Below are positions 17,197-26,367 of a stretch of DNA of 64,000 nt, in pieces (within the stretch, counting starts at the first letter, position 1; each line of letters opens with the position of its first letter). Origin of the DNA: Sutcliffiella sp. FSL R7-0096 (lineage in GTDB: Bacteria; Bacillota; Bacilli; Bacillales; Bacillaceae_I); contig NZ_CP152003.1 in NCBI RefSeq assembly GCF_038595065.1, positions 3,638,001-3,702,000 on the forward strand, read 5' to 3'. The translations under genes and the position numbers were made by a program. Below the pieces are notes generated by a model. The model was not told the origin of the DNA, searched no databases, and saw only the letters and a list, made by a program, of their open reading frames with translations.

Positions 17197-18157
17197 TGTT
17201 CCCACTTCCTTCCGGGTTCGCTGGTGGTTTTGGTGCAGAGTTTTCCGTTCGGAGCGGGAAGTATTTCATCGTATTTCCATCATCATTCATAATGTAGATT
17301 TCAGCATATGGTAATACTTCTTCCATCGTTTCCAAGATCAAACGCTTTTTTGTCAATTCCGGTGCGTTCACATATTCATTGTATAAGGAATTAAATTTCG
17401 CAACATCTCCACGAGCCCTCTCGATTCTGGCTGCTTTTTCCCCTTCTGCCTTGGAAATAATTGCATCTTTTTCCCCTTCTGCTTCATTCATGCGCTGATT
17501 GTTGTATCTTTTCGCTTCATTGTTCTTCGTGTTTTCCATTTCACGTGCATCTGTTACATCTGTAAAAGCCTTACGAACTTCCGCGTTAGGCAATTCCACA
17601 TCTTGAAGATTGACGGATGTGACCGAGATACCTATATCATAGCTTTCCATCAGTGAGGTTAATAGATCAAAAACCTCCACTTCAATTTGGGCTTTCCCCG
17701 AAGTCAGTGCTTCATCGATCTTTGTGCTTCCGATAATACTTCTTAAGGAAGCAGAAGTTGCGTTATAAAGAACCGCTTGTGGATCATCACTATTAAATAA
17801 GTATTTTCCTGGTTCGCTAATTTTCCACATGACGACCATATCCGCTAACACGATATACTCGTCACCTGTAATCATTTTGGTATCATTCGTGTATTCAACT
17901 ACTTCTCCGTTTCTCTCTTCATAGCCGAATTGTAAACTGAATGTTTCCTTGGATAATTTTTTTACGTCCTGGATAGGCCATGGCATCTTAAAGTGCAGCC
18001 CAGGCTCACTGATTCCTTCTTCTACTTTTCCGAAAGTCAGGATTACTGCTTGTTCGGATTGGTCGACCGTGTACCAGGATGTCAAGGCAACCGACCCAAT
18101 AACCGCAGCAAGGAACACTAGAAAAACGGTCGTATAAATGCGCTTTAAACTTATCAA
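17189..18157 (-). CDS. hflK: HflK, SPFH-domain membrane protease modulator
   Basis: 322 residues: one N-terminal membrane segment (about 7-27), the SPFH domain with ILTFGKVEEGISEPGLHFKMPWPI and a charged helical stalk (NNQRMNEAEGEKDAIISKAEGEKAA, described by its pattern), ending in a proline-rich tail. It is the first gene of an hflKC pair. The start is TTG (18155-18157) behind GGGGAG. B. subtilis has no hflKC between phoR and polA, so this pair is an addition to the conserved gene order. Confidence 0.93.
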   Translation of the reverse strand: MISLKRIYTTVFLVFLAAVIGSVALTSWYTVDQSEQAVILTFGKVEEGISEPGLHFKMPWPIQDVKKLSKETFSLQFGYEERNGEVVEYTNDTKMITGDEYIVLADMVVMWKISEPGKYLFNSDDPQAVLYNATSASLRSIIGSTKIDEALTSGKAQIEVEVFDLLTSLMESYDIGISVTSVNLQDVELPNAEVRKAFTDVTDAREMENTKNNEAKRYNNQRMNEAEGEKDAIISKAEGEKAARIERARGDVAKFNSLYNEYVNAPELTKKRLILETMEEVLPYAEIYIMNDDGNTMKYFPLRTENSAPKPPANPEGSGNNE

Positions 18158-18236
18158 TGTTGTATTCTCCCCTTTTTTTGTTCTCGTTGATTTATACGTA
18201 CGATGTAGGGGAAAGTTTCATTATTTCTAAGATTTC

Positions 18237-18426
18237 TAGCTGTAGCTTGAAGCAAAAGGCCGAGACTCCTTGAAAATGCGAGCATTTTCTGCGTGCGAAG
18301 TATCGCTGCCGCTGCCCTCCTTGTCCTGCGGGGGAGGAGCGACAATCTTGAGACCACACAAGCGTTGTGAAGAGGCACAAGGTCGCCCCGCGGAAAGCGA
18401 AGCCTTTTTGCGAAAAGCAACAGCGG
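18237..18426 (-). repeat. Palindromic intergenic element, copy 6 (reverse orientation)
   Basis: Read on the minus strand it shows GCTTTCCGCGGGGCGACC, GCCTCTTCACAACGC, GGTCTCAAGATTGTCGC and CTCCCCCGCAGG. Arms GCAAAAGGC / GCCTTTTTGC and GCTGTAGC / GCAACAGC pair. An extra 50 bases rich in GC interrupt one arm (about 18270-18315). It lies between the phoR terminator and hflK and fills most of the 400-bp gap. Confidence 0.8.
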
Positions 18427-18431
18427 TGCTT

Positions 18432-18472
18432 AAAGAAAAAAAGAAGGAGAGAGCAGGGTGGGCTCTCTCCTC
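18432..18472 (-). terminator. Terminator of phoR
   Basis: Stem GGAGAGAGC / GCTCTCTCC followed by TTCTTTTTTTCTTT on the minus strand. Confidence 0.8.
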
Positions 18473-18557
18473 TTCCAAAATTGGCTCCTTGGATGAAGGG
18501 GTTTTCATAGATTATAGTAACAAAGGTTTGTTAAGGTGGTATGAAAGGTGTGTAAAG

Positions 18558-20327
18558 CTATTGTAAATCTTTGTTTTCTTTAGACAATTTTACCGTAAAG
18601 GTCGTCCCTTTATTTAATCTACTTTTCACAGAAATAGTGCCATGATGAGCTTCCACTATGTGCTTTACGATGGCCAAGCCAAGTCCGGTTCCACCTGAGT
18701 TCCGGCTTCGTGCTTTATCTACCCTGTAAAAGCGCTCAAAAATTCGGGGGATTTCTTCTTGTTCCATCCCGACACCTGTATCTGAGACTACTATCACAAT
18801 CTCTTCCCCAACCTCTTCCACGTCCACCTTCACTTCGCCACCAGCCGGTGTATAGGCGATGGCATTGTTAATAAGATTAATGAAAACCTGTTTCACCCTA
18901 GAAGCATCAGCAAATAGAAACAAGTCTTTTTGCGGCCGATTCATGATAAGCTCGATTTCCTTTTCCTTTGCCTTTCCTTTCAAAATCACAAAGATTTCTT
19001 CTAGGATGCCACTGATCTCGAAATACTCCGGATTAAGTTTAAAGCCTTGCTTTTCAATTTTAGAAAGATCTAGCAAGTCTTCAATCAAGGATTGCAACCT
19101 GTCGCTTTCTTTTAAAATGATGGAAAGGAAATATTCCAATGTGTCTTTGTCATTCATTGCGCCATCCAGCAATGTTTCGGAAAAACCCTTGATCGAGGTG
19201 ATCGGCGTTTTCAATTCATGTGATACATTCGCTACAAAGTCCTTCCTCATCTGTTCGAGCTTTTTCAATTCTGAAATATCATGGAAAACAAGCACAATTC
19301 CTTTCCACTCATCATTGATACCGATAATCGGCGCTCCATACACCTCAAAGTGCCTTCTTTCAATTTTCAGAGGGAGAAGCAACTGTTTGCGGACGTTCAC
19401 CTCTGTCATAAATATCTCCTCTATCAAGCTGACGACTTCTTTATGTTCAATCGCTTCATAGTATAATCGATAGAGATATTCAGAAGAGTCTGCATCAAAT
19501 GTTACCTTATAGGCCCGGTTAATTAGATTTACATAACCACGACCGTCAATCAAGATAATTCCGCTCCCCATACTCTCAATAAGGGTGCGAAGTCGATCCT
19601 GCTGCATCTCTTGCGCTTTCGTCATATCCTGCAGATTTCTTGCGAGTATATTGATGGATTGACTCAGCATCCCTGTTTCATCCACATGTTCTTCAAAGGT
19701 CCTTGCCTTATAGTTTCCTTTGGCAAGTTCCATCGCTACCTTGGTCGCAGATTCTATTGGACGCGTGTATTGGGAGGTGATTTTGACACCTAGAAGTAAA
19801 ATAACCACAAATGCCGCACCAAGGCTTGCAATAAGCAATCCCCATATTTGCTGGTTCACCCTTTGCAAAGAATCAATCGGAGTGCTTAGCATGACATACC
19901 CATCCCGAACACCATCGCGTGTAATGGAGCCTCCATAATAATAAAACTCATTATTCTGCTCATAAAAGATTCTGTCTTTATCTATATTGTTTTGGATTGT
20001 GTCCCTAATAATTTCCTGATGCGAATCCGCTCCTGTTGGAGAAGGGCCATTTGTGTCATAGAGAACGATTCCATCTTTATCCGTAATACTGATCCTCGCG
20101 GACAATGTACCACTTACGTCATCCAAGTGCTTCTGCAGTTCGTTGGTGATTGTGGTCTCCTCTTCCACTAGCATCGTTACAAGGTTTGTTTCTTTTACCA
20201 ACCTTTGATTGAACGTGTTCAAATAAAAAGTCTTAAAAAGTTGGCCCAGTAACAATCCAAGGCACACAAGCACCACAATAATCAACGTGATGAGTGCAAA
20301 TAGGAGTCTAGAGCGGAACCTATTCAT
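18558..20327 (-). CDS. phoR: Phosphate regulon sensor histidine kinase PhoR
   Basis: 589 residues. Domains: membrane segment 1 (about 9-30), an extracytoplasmic sensor (about 36-155), membrane segment 2 (about 160-183), HAMP (about 185-240), PAS (about 245-355) and the kinase core, with phospho-accepting H370 in DFVANVSHELKTPITS, N box INNAIAYTPAGG and G boxes VSDTGVGM and GGTGLGLAIVKHIVE. It should phosphorylate PhoP when phosphate or the wall teichoic acid state signals starvation. The start overlaps the phoP stop by eight bases. Confidence 0.96.
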   Translation of the reverse strand: MNRFRSRLLFALITLIIVVLVCLGLLLGQLFKTFYLNTFNQRLVKETNLVTMLVEEETTITNELQKHLDDVSGTLSARISITDKDGIVLYDTNGPSPTGADSHQEIIRDTIQNNIDKDRIFYEQNNEFYYYGGSITRDGVRDGYVMLSTPIDSLQRVNQQIWGLLIASLGAAFVVILLLGVKITSQYTRPIESATKVAMELAKGNYKARTFEEHVDETGMLSQSINILARNLQDMTKAQEMQQDRLRTLIESMGSGIILIDGRGYVNLINRAYKVTFDADSSEYLYRLYYEAIEHKEVVSLIEEIFMTEVNVRKQLLLPLKIERRHFEVYGAPIIGINDEWKGIVLVFHDISELKKLEQMRKDFVANVSHELKTPITSIKGFSETLLDGAMNDKDTLEYFLSIILKESDRLQSLIEDLLDLSKIEKQGFKLNPEYFEISGILEEIFVILKGKAKEKEIELIMNRPQKDLFLFADASRVKQVFINLINNAIAYTPAGGEVKVDVEEVGEEIVIVVSDTGVGMEQEEIPRIFERFYRVDKARSRNSGGTGLGLAIVKHIVEAHHGTISVKSRLNKGTTFTVKLSKENKDLQ

Positions 20328-21048
20328 GTATTTTCGGTTCCTCCAGCTTGTAACCAAGCCCTCTGATTGTTTTTATATATGTAGGTTTTTTCGTGTCTGT
20401 TTCTATTTTTTCACGCAAGTGACTGATATGGACATCCACAATGCGTGTATCCCCGGCAAAATCATAATTCCAAACCGCACTGAGCAACTGATCTCTAGTC
20501 AATACTCTTCCTTTATTTTTCGAAAGATAAACAAGTAATTCAAACTCTTTCGGAGTCAGTTCCAGACGCTCTTCACGAAAGTATGCTTCATAATGTTCCG
20601 GAAGGATTTTCACGTCACCGATAACAATCTTTTCGGAAGTATCCTCTTCTTCCTTCGGTGTTTCCATTACAGTCGCATGCTGTTGCATCCTACGAAGAAT
20701 CGCTTTGACCCTAGCAACCACTTCCCTTGGGCTGAATGGTTTGGTCATATAATCATCGGCGCCAAGTTCAAGGCCAAGAACTTTATCAAATTCATCATCT
20801 TTAGCGGTGAGCATCAAGATCGGTGTATGAATTTTATGCTGTCTGAGCTCTTTGCAAACTTCAATTCCATCTTTCTTTGGTAGCATAAGATCAAGTACAA
20901 TCATGTCAAACTTTTCTTTCATCGCCTTGTTCAGACCTTCTTCTCCGTCCATTGCCACAGAAACGTCATAGCCTGCCTGCTGCAAATTGTACTGTAACAA
21001 CGTCACAATAGATTGTTCGTCGTCTACTATAAGAATTTTCTTATTCAT
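20320..21048 (-). CDS. phoP: Phosphate response regulator PhoP
   Basis: A 242-residue OmpR-type regulator: receiver domain (1-120) with acidic pocket D9, D10 and phospho-acceptor D53 in VLDLMLP, conserved T and K in LTAKDD, then a winged-helix DNA-binding domain (LTPKEFELLVYLSKNKGRV, VDVHISHLREKIE, IRGLGYK). It activates phosphate uptake and teichuronic acid genes and represses teichoic acid genes in B. subtilis. First gene of the phoPR pair. The MaoC-like gene upstream is not found between mdh and phoP in B. subtilis. Confidence 0.97.
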   Translation of the reverse strand: MNKKILIVDDEQSIVTLLQYNLQQAGYDVSVAMDGEEGLNKAMKEKFDMIVLDLMLPKKDGIEVCKELRQHKIHTPILMLTAKDDEFDKVLGLELGADDYMTKPFSPREVVARVKAILRRMQQHATVMETPKEEEDTSEKIVIGDVKILPEHYEAYFREERLELTPKEFELLVYLSKNKGRVLTRDQLLSAVWNYDFAGDTRIVDVHISHLREKIETDTKKPTYIKTIRGLGYKLEEPKIHE

Positions 21049-21181
21049 CCTTTTCCTCCACCAACTGTTTTGGAAAACCCTTTTTCCACCCTGATGCCAA
21101 TTCTATTAATTTAACTATCATTACGTATCCATTTTACACGTAAACATTATTCATCACAATATGGAACGATAAACGAAAAAA

Positions 21182-21202
21182 AGAGCTTAGGAACTAAGCT
21201 CT
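21182..21202 (-). terminator. Terminator stem (distal duplicate) with T tract
   Basis: Palindrome AGAGCTTAG-GAA-CTAAGCTCT. On the minus strand it is followed by TTTTTTTCG, so this copy can act as the terminator. An identical 21-bp copy lies at 21413-21433. Confidence 0.75.
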
Positions 21203-21414
21203 CAGACTGTTGACAAACTATAAACTAGTTAGGTTATCTGTTGGAAGAGTTGATCTTCGTTGCAGGAGCTTCGCTTTCCGCGGGCAGTCCGGAAGCCTCC
21301 TCGGGCTACGCCCTGCGGGGTCTTCCATGTCCTTTCCTCCCGCAGGAGTCTTCGCTCCTTCCACTGCGATCAACTAGAGAATTTCATTATTTTAACCTTT
21401 GTCTACACACTGAG
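21201..21414 (+). mobile_element. Palindromic intergenic element, copy 7, splitting a terminator
   Basis: Terminal inverted repeats CTCAGACTGTTGACAAA (21201-21217) and TTTGTCTACACACTGAG (21398-21414) match at 14 of 17 positions. Core: GCTTTCCGCGGG, GCCTCCTCGGGC-TAC-GCCCTGCGGGGTC, CTCCCGCAGGAGTC. Here the inner stem is GGAAG/CTTCC instead of CTTGAG/CTCAAG, and GGAGC pairs with GCTCC. A 21-bp terminator stem is present on both sides. Confidence 0.88.
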
Positions 21415-21433
21415 AGCTTAGGAACTAAGCTCT
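21413..21433 (-). terminator. Terminator stem (gene-proximal duplicate) lacking T tract
   Basis: Same 21-bp palindrome as 21182-21202, directly after the MaoC-like gene, but the mobile element follows it and no T run remains. It would pause but probably not terminate. Confidence 0.7.
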
Positions 21434-21434
21434 T

Positions 21435-21911
21435 CTAAAAGTTTTCCATTGCACTGCTTTCCATCGGCTCTAGACGATGGGGCGGGCAGACTGTAATGGT
21501 GCCTTTGGCGACCGTTTGGTTATCTTCGTTTGTTCCATGGACACTCATTACGATGCTGTGATCTTGATCATTGACCTCCACCACTTCAAAAAGAAACTGA
21601 ATGGTTCCGTAATGGTAGACAGGCTTCGGAAAAGATATATCCTGACTGATGACATGACTTCCGGGACCGGGCAAATATTTGGAGACAGCTGATGTAATGA
21701 TCCCAGTAAGCATGATGCTAGGTACAATCGGTTTTTTGAAAGGAGTTTGCGACGCATAATCGTGTTGGATATACAATGGATTTGCGTCATTTGTCAGTCC
21801 AAGATAAAGTAGTAGGTCTTTATCTTCTATTTTTTCAGTCAACTCCAGCTTTTCTCCCACTTGGATCTCGACCAGCTTTCTCCCAAGCTTTCTCTTTTTA
21901 CCAAGTAACAT
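21435..21911 (-). CDS. MaoC-like hot-dog fold protein
   Basis: 158 residues with the MaoC/R-specific hydratase pattern: an N-terminal KIEDKDLLLYLGLTNDANPLY segment (D and N of the hydratase motif, here interrupted as D..ND.NPLY), FKKPIVPSIMLTGIITSAV and the strand ISFPKPVYHYGTIQF. It probably acts on an acyl-CoA or a related thioester; the exact reaction is unknown. The ATG at 21909-21911 follows AGGGGGTGTCTAT. It lies between mdh and phoP, read the same way, and its terminator has been split by a repeat element. Confidence 0.75.
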   Translation of the reverse strand: MLLGKKRKLGRKLVEIQVGEKLELTEKIEDKDLLLYLGLTNDANPLYIQHDYASQTPFKKPIVPSIMLTGIITSAVSKYLPGPGSHVISQDISFPKPVYHYGTIQFLFEVVEVNDQDHSIVMSVHGTNEDNQTVAKGTITVCPPHRLEPMESSAMENF

Positions 21912-22103
21912 ATAGACACCCCCTGTTGATGTGAAAAAATTCCCTTTGTGTAATTTGAAAACGTTTACAATAGTATGGTAAAAATTCGGGGAAAGAATTC
22001 CCCGGATCAATTACCTGATTTTTAACATTACGGAGACCATCGCCGTTGATTTCCGCGCCAGCTAGAAATCTGCTGGATATTGGAACCATCCTATTATATA
22101 GGT

Positions 22104-23042
22104 TTAGCTTAAAACATTCATGACATTTTTGACGGATTCGACAGACTTGGAAAGTGCAGCTTTTTCTTCTTCTGTCAATTCTAGTTCGATAATCTTCTCG
22201 ATTCCACCGGCACCAAGGATGGTTGGAACACCCAGGTAGATTCCCTCATGTCCATATTCTCCTTCCAGGTATGCGATGGAAGGGAGGATACGGCGTTGGT
22301 CTTTAAGGATCGCTTCTACCATTTCCACCATGGAGGCTGCAGGAGCATAGTAGGCACTACCGTTGCCTAAAAGGTTCACGATTTCTCCGCCACCTTTTCT
22401 GGTTCTTTCCACAATCGCATCCAATCGATCTTTCGGAAGCAGTGTTTCTAGAGGTATACCACCCGCATAGGAGTAACGGACAAGTGGAACCATGTCATCG
22501 CCATGGCCACCAAGTACAAATCCAGTAACGTCCTTGACGGAAAGGTTAAGTTCTTGAGAAACGAATGTACGGAAGCGTGCTGTATCCAGTACACCCGACT
22601 GGCCGATTACACGGTTTTTAGGAAAGCCGGATTCTTTGAAAACGGTATACGTCATGGCATCTACCGGATTGGTCAGCACAATGATATAGCAATCAGGAGA
22701 ATGCTTTACTATTTCCTTTGTTACGCTTTTCATGATGTTCTGGTTAGTAGTTACTAGATCGTCACGGCTCATACCTGGCTTGCGGGCAATACCGGCAGTG
22801 ATGACGACGATATCGGAATTAGCTGTATCTTCATAATTGGATGTACCGGTGATGTTTGCATCAAATCCTTGTACTGGACTCGCTTCTAACATGTCTAAAG
22901 CTTTCCCTTTTGTAGGGTTCTCCATTTGCGGGATATCTACAAGTACAACGTCTGCAAGTTCCTTTTGTGCAAGTAAGAATGCGGTTGTTGCCCCTGTGAA
23001 TCCTCCACCGATTACAGATACTTTTTTACGCCTCATTGTCAT
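22104..23042 (-). CDS. mdh: Malate dehydrogenase
   Basis: Oxidises malate to oxaloacetate with NAD in the TCA cycle. 312 residues, LDH-like subtype as in Bacillus: [14 protein letters not shown] (NAD loop), [14 protein letters not shown] with substrate arginines, [12 protein letters not shown], and catalytic H180 in [17 protein letters not shown]. It follows icd and citZ on the same strand, as in the B. subtilis citZ-icd-mdh group. Here 470 bp of nested repeats lie between icd and mdh, and icd has its own terminator, so mdh may need its own promoter. Confidence 0.97.
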   Translation of the reverse strand: MTMRRKKVSVIGGGFTGATTAFLLAQKELADVVLVDIPQMENPTKGKALDMLEASPVQGFDANITGTSNYEDTANSDIVVITAGIARKPGMSRDDLVTTNQNIMKSVTKEIVKHSPDCYIIVLTNPVDAMTYTVFKESGFPKNRVIGQSGVLDTARFRTFVSQELNLSVKDVTGFVLGGHGDDMVPLVRYSYAGGIPLETLLPKDRLDAIVERTRKGGGEIVNLLGNGSAYYAPAASMVEMVEAILKDQRRILPSIAYLEGEYGHEGIYLGVPTILGAGGIEKIIELELTEEEKAALSKSVESVKNVMNVLS

Positions 23043-23092
23043 GATTATTCCTCCCTAACCGATTAATGGACATCTTTTACACCGCTGTTGAT

Positions 23093-23438
23093 TTACGCAC
23101 CGGGCTTCGCTTTCCGCAGGGCGCTTGCGGATCCTCCTCACTACGTAGAGGGCCACTGAAAAAGTACATTATTCTAGTAATCTGTTCTATACCGCTGTTG
23201 ATTTACGCAAACGGCTTCGCTTTCCGCGGGGCGACCTTGAGCCTCCTCGGGCTGCGCCCTGCGGGGTCTCAAGAATGTCGCTATCCCCCCGCAGGAGTCT
23301 TCGCCTATTGCTCCAATCAACAGCTAGAATTCATAAAAAAGATAAGTTATTGGGTTTTTCAGTGGCCTACTTCATTGCGGGGTCTCCGCTAACCGCTACC
23401 TCCCGTCGGAGTCTTCGCCTATTGCTTTAATCAACAGA
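23093..23438 (+). repeat. Palindromic intergenic element, copy 8 (outer, interrupted)
   Basis: The outer element is split: left part 23093-23150 (GCTGTTGATTTACGC, GCTTTCCGCAGGG, CCTCCTCACTAC), right part 23368-23438 (GCGGGGTCTC, CTCCCGTCGGAGTC, CGCCTATTGC, AATCAACAG). The joined length is 129 bp. Copy 9 sits between the halves at the tip of the palindrome. CTGTTGATT pairs with AATCAACAG across the insertion. Confidence 0.85.
23151..23367 (+). mobile_element. Palindromic intergenic element, copy 9 (nested)
   Basis: Perfect 13-bp terminal inverted repeats GGCCACTGAAAAA (23151-23163) and TTTTTCAGTGGCC (23355-23367). The interior is the family palindrome in nearly ideal form: GCTGTTGATT / AATCAACAGC, GCGAC / GTCGC, CTTGAG / CTCAAG, tip GGGC-TGC-GCCC. 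It is inserted in the loop of copy 8. No clear target duplication is visible. Confidence 0.9.
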
Positions 23439-23474
23439 TAGAGTGCATCGTCTAGCATTAACTTATTTTCAAAA

Positions 23475-23501
23475 AGCAAAAACCCTTCAAGAGTTTTTGC
23501 T
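23475..23501 (-). terminator. Terminator of icd
   Basis: Stem GCAAAAACTC / GGGTTTTTGC (minus strand) followed by TTTTTGAAAA, 10 bases after the icd stop. Confidence 0.8.
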
Positions 23502-23511
23502 TCTTTTAAGA

Positions 23512-24780
23512 TTACATGTTTTTGATTAGTTCGTCGCCAAACTCGGAGCATTTAACTTCCGTTGCGCCGTCCATTAAACGTGCAAAGTCGTAAGTTACTA
23601 CTTTAGAAGCGATGGATTTTTCCATAGCGTCCACTACAAGTTTAGCAGCTTCTGTCCAACCAAGGTGCTCAAGCATTAACACACCGGAAAGGATGACAGA
23701 AGATGGGTTTACTTTATCAAGACCAGCATATTTCGGAGCAGTTCCGTGAGTAGCTTCGAAAATCGCGTGTCCAGTTTCATAGTTGATGTTTGCTCCAGGA
23801 GCAATACCGATTCCTCCAACTTGTGCAGCTAGTGCATCAGAGATGTAGTCTCCATTGAGGTTCATTGTTGCAACAACATCGAACTCTTTTGGACGAGTAA
23901 GAATTTGTTGTAAGAAGATATCAGCAATGGAATCCTTCACAAGGATCTTGCCTTCTGCTTCTGCAGCTTCTTGAGCTTTATTTGCAGCATCTTTACCTTC
24001 CGCTTCCGCGATACGGTCATATTGTGCCCAAGTGAATACTTTATCGCCGAATTCTTTTTCAGCTAACTCGTAACCCCAGTTTTTGAAAGCACCCTCAGTG
24101 AACTTCATGATGTTTCCTTTGTGAACTAGTGTTACAGATTTACGGCCATGCTCGATTGCGTAGTTGATTGCACCACGAACTAGACGGGAAGTACCTTCTT
24201 CAGAAACAGGCTTGATTCCGATACCAGATGTTTCAGGGAAGCGGATTTTGTTTACACCCATTTCTGTTTGAAGGAAGTTGATTAACTTTTCTACTTCCTC
24301 AGAGCCTTTCGCATACTCGATTCCAGCATAGATATCTTCTGTATTTTCACGGAAAATAACCATGTCAGTATCCTCTGGGCGTTTAATAGGAGAAGGAACC
24401 CCTTGGAAATAACGAACAGGACGTAAGCATGTGAAAAGGTCCAACTCTTGACGTAAAGCAACGTTAAGAGAACGGATTCCACCACCAACTGGAGTAGTCA
24501 GAGGTCCTTTGATTGCAATTATGTACTCGCGGATATCATCAAGTGTTTGACTTGGCAACCATTCACCAGTTTGGTTGAATGCTTTTTCTCCAGCCAATAC
24601 TTCTTTCCAGACAATTTCCTTTTCACCATTATATGCTTTTTCAACAGCTGCTTCTAAAACACGGGATGCAGATGCCCAAATATCAGGGCCAATTCCGTCT
24701 CCCTCGATAAATGGAATGATCGGGTTGTTAGGTACGTTTAATACACCATCTGTAACTGTAATTTTTGTTCCTTGTGTCAA
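23512..24780 (-). CDS. icd: Isocitrate dehydrogenase (NADP)
   Basis: Converts isocitrate to 2-oxoglutarate, CO2 and NADPH. 422 residues, the B. subtilis length. Visible signatures: [12 protein letters not shown] (24-35), the substrate loop [12 protein letters not shown] with S104 and R110, [10 protein letters not shown], the NMKF-like [11 protein letters not shown], and the C-terminal coenzyme segment [18 protein letters not shown], whose following residues suit NADP. The next gene upstream is citZ, 114 bases away, in the usual citZ-icd order. Confidence 0.97.
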   Translation of the reverse strand: MTQGTKITVTDGVLNVPNNPIIPFIEGDGIGPDIWASASRVLEAAVEKAYNGEKEIVWKEVLAGEKAFNQTGEWLPSQTLDDIREYIIAIKGPLTTPVGGGIRSLNVALRQELDLFTCLRPVRYFQGVPSPIKRPEDTDMVIFRENTEDIYAGIEYAKGSEEVEKLINFLQTEMGVNKIRFPETSGIGIKPVSEEGTSRLVRGAINYAIEHGRKSVTLVHKGNIMKFTEGAFKNWGYELAEKEFGDKVFTWAQYDRIAEAEGKDAANKAQEAAEAEGKILVKDSIADIFLQQILTRPKEFDVVATMNLNGDYISDALAAQVGGIGIAPGANINYETGHAIFEATHGTAPKYAGLDKVNPSSVILSGVLMLEHLGWTEAAKLVVDAMEKSIASKVVTYDFARLMDGATEVKCSEFGDELIKNM

Positions 24781-24894
24781 AGTAAAAACCTCCTAAGAAA
24801 ATATAATTACGTTAGTATTCCAGGGAAGGGATTTTCCTTCCCCATTCATTATAACAAAGATTCAAACATTGTCGCTCGTTGCGACAAAAGGTGA

Positions 24895-26013
24895 TTAACT
24901 ACGTTTTTCTAATGGTACATAATCCTGTTTTCCAGGACCTGTGTAATCGGCACGAGGGCGAATCAGACGGTTGTTGGAATATTGTTCAAGGATATGCGCC
25001 AACCAACCAGATACACGGCTCACAGCGAAAATCGGTGTGAACAGGTCATGGTCGATTCCTAAAGAGTGATACACAGAAGCACTATAGAAGTCAACGTTCG
25101 GTGGAAGTGGCTTCTCGGAAGTAACAACCTCTTCTACCTTCACGGACATATCATACCATTTCGGTTGCCCTGTAAGATGAGTGAGCTTCTCAGACATTTC
25201 GCGTAAATGCTTCGCACGAGGATCTCCCTGGCGGTATACACGGTGGCCAAAGCCCATGATTTTTTCTTTATTTGCAAGTTTTTCGCGGATATAGCTTTCT
25301 GCGTTGTCCACTTCACCGATTTCAGATAGCATCTTCATTACCGCTTCGTTTGCTCCGCCGTGCAATGGACCTTTTAACGCGCCGATTGCTGCAGTAACAC
25401 CAGAATAGACATCAGACAATGTCGCTACACATACACGTGCAGTGAACGTAGATGCATTCAGCTCATGATCAGCGTGAAGTACTAATGCTTTATTGAATGC
25501 CTCGACTGCCACTTCGGATGGCTCTTCCCCAGTCAGCATGTATAGGAAGTTCGCAGCCATACCAAGGTCTGTTCTTGGGGCAATAGGGTCTAAGCCTTTG
25601 CGGATTCTTGAGAACGCTGTCACAATTGTTGGCATTTTAGCTTGCAGACGGACAGCCTTATGGTAGTTTACTTCCGGATCCATGTTATCTGCTTCTGCAT
25701 CATAGAGCCCAAGTAGGGATACAGCAGTACGAAGAGCAGCCATCGGATGGACTTTGTCGATTGGGTACGTTTTGAAATGGTTGATCACTTCTTCAGGAAG
25801 CGCAGCATTTTCTGCAATCTCCTTCTTAAGGGAAGCTAACTCTTCCTTGTTTGGCAGCTTTTGATGCCATAAAAGATAGATTACCTCTTCGAAGCTAGCA
25901 TGATCTGCTAAGTCATCAATGTTGTAGCCAACATACGTTAATGTGTCGTCAATAATGGAACTGATAGCGGAAGTTGTTGCTACAATTCCTTCTAGACCTT
26001 TAGTTGTTGTCAT
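24895..26013 (-). CDS. citZ: Citrate synthase II
   Basis: Condenses acetyl-CoA and oxaloacetate to citrate. 372 residues, short Gram-positive type. The catalytic triad is visible: H218 in GPLHGGAN, H257 in GFGHRVYR and D308 in PNVDFYSASVYH. It is first in the citZ-icd-(mdh) group. A cre-like site 143-157 bases before the start suggests CcpA control, as known for B. subtilis citZ. The 354-bp gap upstream contains that site and a possible terminator of ytwI and is otherwise unremarkable. Confidence 0.97.
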   Translation of the reverse strand: MTTTKGLEGIVATTSAISSIIDDTLTYVGYNIDDLADHASFEEVIYLLWHQKLPNKEELASLKKEIAENAALPEEVINHFKTYPIDKVHPMAALRTAVSLLGLYDAEADNMDPEVNYHKAVRLQAKMPTIVTAFSRIRKGLDPIAPRTDLGMAANFLYMLTGEEPSEVAVEAFNKALVLHADHELNASTFTARVCVATLSDVYSGVTAAIGALKGPLHGGANEAVMKMLSEIGEVDNAESYIREKLANKEKIMGFGHRVYRQGDPRAKHLREMSEKLTHLTGQPKWYDMSVKVEEVVTSEKPLPPNVDFYSASVYHSLGIDHDLFTPIFAVSRVSGWLAHILEQYSNNRLIRPRADYTGPGKQDYVPLEKRS

Positions 26014-26155
26014 TTGAAACCTCTCCTTTATGTGAAAATTTCCCCAAATCCTTTTCTACCATTGCTCACCCGAACGCTTGCTCAACATAATGATAAAAAT
26101 CATATCTCTGCATAATTATAAAGAGTAATTTATCAATTCAGAATCTAGCAAACTA

Positions 26156-26170
26156 AGAAAATGCTTACAT
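26156..26170 (-). promoter_or_regulatory. cre-like CcpA site upstream of citZ
   Basis: On the minus strand ATGTAAGCATTTTCT fits the cre pattern WTGNAANCGNWNNCW with one mismatch. It closely resembles the cre known at B. subtilis citZ. The citZ promoter itself could not be placed with confidence (TATAAT at 26115-26120 lacks a good -35). Confidence 0.55.
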
Positions 26171-26187
26171 TTCCATTCATAAAAATA

Positions 26188-26218
26188 AGCGCCATATCCA
26201 TTGCATTCATGGGTGCGC
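26188..26218 (-). terminator. Possible terminator of ytwI
   Basis: Imperfect stem with GCGC / GCGC and CCAT / ATGG, followed by TTATTTTTATG on the minus strand, about 150 bases after ytwI. Weak. Confidence 0.35.
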
Positions 26219-26367
26219 GCGCATTTTCGGCGAACAATGTTTCTGTTGCTAAGTAGGAAGGAAGTGTCCTTGTCCCTATTATAAACAATTTTCAGTCTTT
26301 TGTGAATGAAAAGAAGAAAAGTCCTTCAAAAAATATTATTACGAAAAAACAATTTGTGAATATTCCC

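Noticed and set aside
18154-18566. Several overlapping frames on both strands (for example at 18236 and 18270)
   Set aside because: They are read through the palindromic element and the phoR terminator; no family similarity and no ribosome binding sites.
23066-23392. Plus-strand frame of 108 codons between mdh and icd
   Set aside because: It lies wholly within the two nested repeats.
26014-26367. CcpC box (ATAA-N7-TTAT) before citZ
   Set aside because: The best candidate, ATAAATTACTCTTTAT on the minus strand, has an 8-base spacer and is no better than chance in this AT-rich DNA.
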